Shown: piece by piece, positions 5,784 to 10,000 of the stretch
Numbering within the stretch: the stretch's first letter is position 1
How the letters are laid out: every line of letters begins with the position of its first letter
DNA from: Asticcacaulis sp.
GTDB taxonomy: Bacteria > Pseudomonadota > Alphaproteobacteria > Caulobacterales > Caulobacteraceae
DNA length: 10,000 bases
Reading direction: 5' to 3'
NCBI RefSeq assembly: GCF_020217185.1
Contig: NZ_JAIWNX010000120.1
Location: 1 to 10,000 of the forward strand
Translations under genes and position numbers: made by a program
The notes under the pieces: generated by a model
Told to the model about the DNA's origin: nothing
The model's database searches: none
The model's input: the letters and a program-made list of their open reading frames with translations, nothing else

Positions 5784-6555
5784 GCCCCTACACCCCAAGG
5801 CCGTTATCTTTGACTGGGCCGGGACCATGGTCGATTTTGGTTCTCTGGCCCCGGTTATCGCCATGCAGCAGGGCTTTGCCGCCGCCGGGGTCGAGGTCTC
5901 AGAGGCTGAGGTGCGCCTGCCCATGGGGCAGGCCAAGCGCGATCACGTCGCCGCACTGATGGCTCAGCCCGCCGTGGCGCAGCGCTGGCAGGACCGGTTC
6001 CGTCGCTTGCCGACCGACACGGATATTGAGCGTATCTATTCCCATCTGGATGAGCTGATGCGGGCGGCGGGAACCGCGCGGGCCACCCTTATTCCGGGGG
6101 CGCGCGCCACTTTTGAACGATTGCGCGCCGCCGGTATCCGCGTCGGCTCCTCCACCGGCTATACGCGCGCCATGATGACGCCCATTCTGGCGGCCGCTGC
6201 GGCACAGGGTTATGAGCCGGAGCTGGTCGTCTGCGCCGGGGAAACGCCGCAGGGACGACCCGCGCCGCTGATGATCTGGAAAAATCTGGTTGAGCTGGGC
6301 GTATGGCCCGCAGCAGATGTGGTGGTGGTCGATGACGCGCCGGTCGGTATCGCGGCGGGTAAGGCCGCCGGGGCCTACACGATCGGGGTGGCTGCCAGCG
6401 GAAATGGGGTGGGACTGACCGAGGAGGCGTTTGCGGCCCTTGATCCGACCGAGCGTGTTGTGCGACTTGAAGCGGCGCGGACGGCGCTCTACGCCGCCGG
6501 GGCTGACGCGGTGCTCGATACGGTAGCCGATCTGCCGCAATGGCTGGGGCTATAA
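5773..6555 (+). CDS. phnX: Phosphonoacetaldehyde hydrolase (phosphonatase)
   Basis: HAD-superfamily enzyme of 260 aa that hydrolyses phosphonoacetaldehyde to acetaldehyde and phosphate, the C-P cleaving step of the hydrolytic AEP pathway. Motifs: FDWAGTMVDFGS with nucleophile D14; PMGQAKRDHV in the cap with Schiff-base lysine K55; the LPTDTDIERIY cap segment; GSSTGYTRAMM (125-135) as HAD motif II; GRPAP with R162; and VVVDDAPVGIAAGKAAG with metal-binding D187 and D188. The VDDxxxGI form matches the Pseudomonas-type enzyme rather than the GDTxxD form of Bacillus, so it is not a defect. ATG 5773 is chosen because AAGGAA lies 7 nt upstream and the protein then begins just before the HAD strand. 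An upstream in-frame start at 5728 would add 15 atypical residues inside the preceding gene. It shares an operon with the FAD oxidase. Confidence 0.95.
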   Translation: MTTKPLHPKAVIFDWAGTMVDFGSLAPVIAMQQGFAAAGVEVSEAEVRLPMGQAKRDHVAALMAQPAVAQRWQDRFRRLPTDTDIERIYSHLDELMRAAGTARATLIPGARATFERLRAAGIRVGSSTGYTRAMMTPILAAAAAQGYEPELVVCAGETPQGRPAPLMIWKNLVELGVWPAADVVVVDDAPVGIAAGKAAGAYTIGVAASGNGVGLTEEAFAALDPTERVVRLEAARTALYAAGADAVLDTVADLPQWLGL

Positions 6556-6687
6556 CGCGCGGATTTCCATAAATTCCACAAAATCTCACACGCCATCACA
6601 CGTTTGTCATACGTACACCCTATGCGGCGCACTTCGGCGCATCGCCATTGACAGGCTGCGGCAAAACACAACACAACAGAAGCCGTC
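6556..6687 (+). promoter_or_regulatory. Upstream region of the deoR-type gene, with tandem CACA-type elements
   Basis: This 132-bp gap lacks a hairpin-plus-T terminator after phnX, so read-through into the regulator is possible. From 6563 to 6599 it holds loosely repeated, helically spaced elements (TTTCCATAAA, TTCCACAAAA, TCTCACACG, ATCACACG). One of these, CACAAAATCTCACAC (6577-6591), recurs with three changes at 7729-7743 before the TonB receptor. A perfect TTGACA lies at 6648-6653, but no good -10 follows at the usual distance. Confidence 0.35.
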
Positions 6688-6711
6688 ATGTTTATCCTTC
6701 CCCGGGGCCGT

Positions 6712-7464
6712 ATGCTTCAGGATACCCGTCAGTCAGAAATCTATAATCTGCTTCAGGTCCATCGTACCTGTACCATAACGGATCTGGCCCAGCGCTTCGA
6801 TGTCAGCGACGAAACCATCCGGCGAGATATCCGTCAGCTTGAAGAAGAGGGGTTTGCCTTCCGTGTACGCGGCGGCGTTACGCTCAAGGAAACGGCGGCC
6901 GAGGCCCCCTATCTGGTGCGACGTAATCAGAATGCGGAAAAAAAACAAGCGATTGCGCTGAAGGCAGCGGCCCTTGTCGAAGACAATATGACCATTTTGA
7001 TTGATGCGGGTTCGACCTCTTACTGGCTGAGCCGCGCCCTGATCAAGCAACGCAATCTGACGGTGATTACCAATGCACTGGATGTGGCGCGTGAGATGAC
7101 GGGCCGTAATGGCTGCAAGGTCTTCTTTGCCGGCGGCGAAATGGATTATGATTATCAGTCCTGTTTCGGCAGCGAGACCGAAGCCTTTATGGGTCGCTTC
7201 ACGCCGGAAATCGCCTTCTTTGCAATAGGGGCGGTGGATTCACGACGCGGCCTGCTCGACTTCCATTATCCGGAAGCCTCGCTGAAGGCGGCCATATGGT
7301 CTCGGGCCTCGCGCGTTGTGGCGCTGGCGGACTCCACAAAGTTTGAAAGGCAGGGCATTATCAAGGCGCTCGACTTCAAGCAGATCGATATTTTCGTGAC
7401 AGATCAGACCCCGCCGCCGCAACTGGTTGCGGCGCTACACGAGGTTGAAGTTCTGGTCGCCTGA
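6712..7464 (+). CDS. DeoR/GlpR-family transcriptional regulator
   Basis: Cytoplasmic 250-aa repressor-type regulator, the usual family length (GlpR is about 252). The N-terminal winged HTH includes TITDLAQRFDVSDETIRRDI (21-40) and ends FRVRGGV. The C-terminal DeoR sensor domain shows the EKKQAIALKAAALVEDN, ILIDAGSTSYWL, TVITNALDVA, FFAGGE, FFAIGAVD and LADSTKFE blocks; such domains normally bind a phosphorylated small metabolite. Starting at ATG 6712 (MLQDTRQSEI) gives the same N-terminal length as GlpR. The in-frame ATG at 6688 would add eight residues. Neither has a clear Shine-Dalgarno. It lies downstream of phnX on the same strand and upstream of the TonB receptor, so it could control either. 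The shared CACAAAA-type element hints at itself and the receptor. Effector unknown. Confidence 0.92.
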   Translation: MLQDTRQSEIYNLLQVHRTCTITDLAQRFDVSDETIRRDIRQLEEEGFAFRVRGGVTLKETAAEAPYLVRRNQNAEKKQAIALKAAALVEDNMTILIDAGSTSYWLSRALIKQRNLTVITNALDVAREMTGRNGCKVFFAGGEMDYDYQSCFGSETEAFMGRFTPEIAFFAIGAVDSRRGLLDFHYPEASLKAAIWSRASRVVALADSTKFERQGIIKALDFKQIDIFVTDQTPPPQLVAALHEVEVLVA

Positions 7465-7470
7465 CACTGA

Positions 7471-7500
7471 TCATTATGATTCTACCAGAAATCATAATGA
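7471..7500 (+). terminator. Perfect 11-bp hairpin just after the deoR stop
   Basis: TCATTATGATT (7471-7481) and AATCATAATGA (7490-7500) are exact reverse complements around an 8-nt loop (CTACCAGA), beginning 6 nt after the deoR stop codon. Position suggests a transcript end. However, the stem is AT-rich and no T-tract follows, so it is either a non-canonical terminator, a 3'-stabilising hairpin or a protein-binding dyad. Confidence 0.5.
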
Positions 7501-7505
7501 ACTCA

Positions 7506-7540
7506 AGCGCATTTCGTTCAAATTGAAACGAAAGCACGCT
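7506..7540 (+). repeat. Imperfect hairpin leading into dispersed repeat copy 2
   Basis: AGCGCATTTCGTT (7506-7518) pairs with AACGAAAGCACGCT (7527-7540). The seven TTTCGTT/AACGAAA pairs and the terminal AGCG/CGCT pairs are perfect, with mismatches and one bulged base between. The right arm runs into the CGCTCTAAA start of the dispersed repeat, so the hairpin may be part of the same element. Confidence 0.5.
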
Positions 7541-7628
7541 CTAAATTTTTGGTTTAACGCGCTTTTTTATCCGAAAAGTGCGTCTCACTTTTGCATTCGC
7601 CGAACTTCGTTGCAGAAAGCGCTCTAAA
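7537..7628 (+). repeat. Dispersed intergenic repeat, copy 2 (about 92 bp)
   Basis: Same orientation and length as the copy at 1466-1557. It begins CGCTCTAAATTTTT, passes through TCGCCGAACT and ends AAAGCGCTCTAAA. The internal stem has changed with compensation: CGCGCTTTT pairs with AAAAGTGCG (nine pairs including one G-T) around a short loop at 7559-7582. The copies differ most at the stem flanks, but both keep a stem there. GCTCTAAA appears at both borders of this copy. Confidence 0.8.
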
Positions 7629-7669
7629 ATCATTATCTTAGAGAGGCGAACCTCAGACTCTGACACTTA

Positions 7670-7689
7670 ACGCGAAAATCGAATCGCGT
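7670..7689 (+). repeat. 6-bp GC-rich hairpin upstream of the receptor
   Basis: ACGCGA (7670-7675) and TCGCGT (7684-7689) are exact reverse complements around AAATCGAA. CTGAC (7660-7664) and GTCAG (7688-7692) provide an overlapping outer pairing. It is the last of the run of dyads between deoR and the receptor. Function unknown: operator, attenuator or repeat debris. Confidence 0.4.
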
Positions 7690-7865
7690 CAGCTTTTCGG
7701 GTTTTCCAACACCGTTGCGCAAAAACCTCACAAAAGTTCACATTTTCCCTCCCAAAATACACACCTGTCACAAACAAACGTTAATTGTGTCCTCCGCAGC
7801 CGGCCGCGGGGGGCATCTTCCGTGCATCGCGATCGCTCGGCGCGCTTTATTCACGGAGACATTCT

Positions 7866-10000
7866 ATGAAGATGCTTATGACAGGGGCCGCCGCTGGCGC
7901 GCTGTTCTTCATGGCTGCGCCGACTTACGCGCAGACCGAAACGCCCGCCGCGCCCAAAGCCGGTCAGGCCGGAAGCGACACTATCGACACCGTCGTTGTC
8001 ACGGGCTATCGCGGCTCGCTGACCAAAGCGCGCAAGCTGAAGCGTGAATCGAACGTCATCAAGGACGTGATCGTCGCCGAAGACATGGCCAAGTTCCCGG
8101 AACTGAACCTCGCGGAATCGCTGCAACGTCTGCCGGGCGTGCAGATCAACCGCGAAGCCGGCGAAGGCCGTCGCATCAGCCTTCGCGGTCTGGGGCCGGA
8201 CTTTGCCCGCGTCCAGCTCAACGGCATGGAAGTGCTCGGCAATGTGGACTCGGCACAGGACAGCCGCGGCCAGCGTTCGCGCGACCGCGCCTTTGACTTC
8301 AATATCTTCGCGTCCGAACTGTTTTCGCGCGTCGAGGTCGAAAAGACCTATCAGGCCGCGCAACACGAGGGCGGCATGGCCGGTACGGTCGGTCTGTTCA
8401 CGGGCAAGCCCTTCGATTATGCGCCGGGCACCAAGGGCGCCGTTTCGGTGAAAATCGGCACCAATGAGTACACCAAAGATACCCAGCCGCGCATCGCCGC
8501 CCTCTACAGCCGCAACTGGGACGACGTGTTTGGCGTCACCCTGTCGGTCGCCTATGGCAAGCGCGAAACGACTGAGCAGGGCCATAACACCTATAACTAT
8601 TCGAAGCCGAGCGCTTCGACCCTGTCGAGCCTTGTGACCAAGGGCCTCAACATCTCCAAACTCAGCGCCGCGCAGCAGGCCAAGTTCCTGTCGGGTGACC
8701 TCTATTTCGCCGACGGCAACCGTATTTCGTCGTGGAATGCCGAGATGGAACGTCTGGGCGTCACCGCCGCCGTGCAATGGAAGCCGATGGAAAATTTGCT
8801 CCTGACGCTGGATGCCCTGCACGGTGAATTCAAGACCAAGCGCAGCGAACTGCACCTGGCGACCCGCCCGCTGGCTTCCACGGGTTCCGTGGCCTTTGAT
8901 ACTGCCGCTGGCGGTGTGTGGCCGGCCGCGTTCCAAACGAATTCGGTGATCAACAATATCGCCTGGGATAGCAGCAACTACGTGACCATGACCGATGTGA
9001 CGGGCATGACCTTCGGCAGCGAAAACCGTCGCTCGCTCAACGAAAACAAGTTTAACCAACTGGTGCTGACCGGTAAGTGGGACATCTCCGATCGCCTGTC
9101 GCTGGACGGCCATATTGGCTATGAAAAGTCCACCTACGACACGCCCTATGATGACAAGCTCTATATGCGTGCCAAGGGCAACCTGATCGCCAACTACGGT
9201 TCGGATGGGCGTTCCGCGTCGTTCCAGTACCCGGGCTGGGACACGACAAATCCGGCCAACTACGCTCTCGATTCCTTCTATTATCGCGGTTTCAACAACT
9301 CTTCAGAGCTGAAAGAAGCCGTCCTTAATGGCCGTTACTCTCTGTCGGACGTGTGGACCCTGCGTGCGGGCGTGGCCTATCACGAATTCACTCAGGACGG
9401 CATCGACAAGTTCTATGACGACAACGTCAATGGCACCCGCAGCAAGATGCGTGGCAAGCCGGTGGCCGACGTCACGACGGTCTTCACCAACAACTTCGGT
9501 TCGTGGCTGATCGGCGACTATGCCAAGACCTTTGCCAAGTATAACGAATATCACCGCTTTGGCCCGAACACGGACGGTACCGGCGGCGCGCTTCAGGACA
9601 TCGAAAACGTCTATACGACCAGCGAGAAGACGACCTCCGTCTATGTGCAGGCGGATTGGGACAGCGACATCGCCGGCAAGCGCTTCCGCGGTAATGTCGG
9701 CCTGCGCGGCTATCAGACCGACACCAACTCGACAGGCTGGATTCAGGGCGACTCCTACGCCTATCTCGGGACGGCGGATGTGGATGGCAGCTATAGCGGC
9801 GTCCTGCCGACGTTGAACACCGTGCTCGAAATGACGCCGGAAGTTCTGGTGCGCTTCTCGGCCACGCAGAACCTGAACCGTCCGGGTATGGGCTCGATGG
9901 CCGCCAAGGGCAGCGCCTTCAAGGACGAGACCAGCGGCGAAATCAGCGCGTCGCGCGGCAATCCGAACCTGAAGCCCTATACCGACACGACGCTCGATCT
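7866..10000 (+). CDS. TonB-dependent outer-membrane receptor (Xanthomonas/Caulobacter-type), C-terminus beyond window
   Basis: Outer-membrane active transporter, energised by TonB-ExbBD; 711 codons are visible and the frame is open at the edge (family members are often 850-1000 aa). The signal peptide MKMLMTGAAAGALFFMAAPTYA has a likely cut after A22 (TYA-QTE). A TonB-box-like DTVVVTG (41-47) is followed by the plug: LAESLQRLPGVQINREAGEGRRISLRG as its core, then VQLNGMEVLG, FDFNIFASELFSRVEVEKT and EGGMAGTVGLFTGKPFDY, the hallmark of the Xanthomonas/Caulobacter group. Beta-barrel sequence with alternating aromatic strands follows; near the edge, NLNRPGMGS and RGNPNLKPYT are the conserved late-barrel blocks. 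Start ATG 7866 has GGAG 7 nt upstream. The substrate is not readable from sequence. Location beside a phosphonate cluster and a DeoR regulator suggests a phosphonate-bearing or sugar ligand, but it may begin an unrelated locus to the right. Confidence 0.94.
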   Translation, partial: MKMLMTGAAAGALFFMAAPTYAQTETPAAPKAGQAGSDTIDTVVVTGYRGSLTKARKLKRESNVIKDVIVAEDMAKFPELNLAESLQRLPGVQINREAGEGRRISLRGLGPDFARVQLNGMEVLGNVDSAQDSRGQRSRDRAFDFNIFASELFSRVEVEKTYQAAQHEGGMAGTVGLFTGKPFDYAPGTKGAVSVKIGTNEYTKDTQPRIAALYSRNWDDVFGVTLSVAYGKRETTEQGHNTYNYSKPSASTLSSLVTKGLNISKLSAAQQAKFLSGDLYFADGNRISSWNAEMERLGVTAAVQWKPMENLLLTLDALHGEFKTKRSELHLATRPLASTGSVAFDTAAGGVWPAAFQTNSVINNIAWDSSNYVTMTDVTGMTFGSENRRSLNENKFNQLVLTGKWDISDRLSLDGHIGYEKSTYDTPYDDKLYMRAKGNLIANYGSDGRSASFQYPGWDTTNPANYALDSFYYRGFNNSSELKEAVLNGRYSLSDVWTLRAGVAYHEFTQDGIDKFYDDNVNGTRSKMRGKPVADVTTVFTNNFGSWLIGDYAKTFAKYNEYHRFGPNTDGTGGALQDIENVYTTSEKTTSVYVQADWDSDIAGKRFRGNVGLRGYQTDTNSTGWIQGDSYAYLGTADVDGSYSGVLPTLNTVLEMTPEVLVRFSATQNLNRPGMGSMAAKGSAFKDETSGEISASRGNPNLKPYTDTTLD

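Larger units (their letters stand above)
7465..7865. other. Gene-free spacer rich in inverted repeats before the TonB receptor
   Basis: About 400 bp without a credible gene. The left part (7471-7689) is packed with dyads and a dispersed-repeat copy, annotated separately. Besides those, it holds CTCTAA (7622-7627) paired with TTAGAG (7638-7643). The right part (7700-7865) is the receptor leader: TTGCGCAA (7715-7722), CACAAAA-type elements from 7729 to about 7785, and GGAG at 7855-7858 as the receptor's ribosome binding site. A 66-codon frame at 7427-7627 overlaps the deoR end and the repeat and is not credible. Confidence 0.6.

Noticed and set aside
6310..6360. Apparent loss of the second acidic residue of the Bacillus PhnX GDTxxD motif (here VDDAPVGI)
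   Set aside because: The adjacent Asp-Asp form is normal for Pseudomonas-type PhnX, so the enzyme is expected to be active.
5899..6540. 213-codon minus-strand frame opposite phnX
   Set aside because: Antisense to a gene carrying all PhnX catalytic motifs; no family resemblance.
7851..9113. 420-codon minus-strand frame opposite the TonB receptor
   Set aside because: It is antisense to a receptor with signal peptide, plug and barrel motifs; long antisense frames are common in GC-rich genes.

Overview
The window looks like a chromosomal segment of an alphaproteobacterium, most likely of the Caulobacteraceae (an Asticcacaulis- or Caulobacter-like organism). This rests on three things: GC-rich coding DNA broken by AT-rich spacers, an outer-membrane receptor with the plug signature of the Xanthomonas/Caulobacter TonB-dependent receptor group, and a dispersed GCTCTAAA-bordered repeat of a kind common in alphaproteobacterial spacers. 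The genus is an inference; no rRNA or tRNA is present to confirm it.

Layout. At the left edge is dusA (tRNA-dihydrouridine synthase A, minus strand), complete at its N-terminus and lacking only its last few codons. A gene-free AT-rich spacer (978-1557) follows. Then comes a compact phosphonate-catabolism cluster built around a LysR regulator. On the minus strand lie the LysR gene, a PhnZ/TmpB-like HD-domain di-iron oxygenase and a DUF5690-type MFS transporter. Divergent on the plus strand lie a FAD-dependent amine oxidase of the phosphonate-associated type and phnX (phosphonoacetaldehyde hydrolase), which overlap by 11 bp. A DeoR-family regulator follows phnX. A roughly 400-bp spacer full of inverted repeats (7465-7865) then leads into a TonB-dependent receptor that runs off the right edge.

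How the genes fit together. The transporter would bring in a small amino-phosphonate. The FAD enzyme would oxidatively deaminate 2-aminoethylphosphonate, its N-methyl derivative or both to phosphonoacetaldehyde, and PhnX would split that into acetaldehyde and phosphate. No PhnW transaminase, PbfA lyase or PhnY/TmpA hydroxylase lies in the window, so this looks like the transaminase-free, oxidative version of the hydrolytic route. The HD oxygenase would add a second C-P cleaving activity on an alpha-hydroxylated phosphonate. Its metal and phosphonate residues are kept, but the position equivalent to PhnZ Glu27, the amine-binding residue, is a Tyr, which suggests a different substrate.

Regulatory structure is unusually visible. 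There is a 26-bp near-palindrome between LysR and the FAD gene, a perfect 10-bp dyad just upstream of the HD gene, and a CACAAAA-NN-TCACA-like element shared by the deoR and receptor upstream regions. Two copies of a ~92-bp repeat flank the cluster, one at each end.
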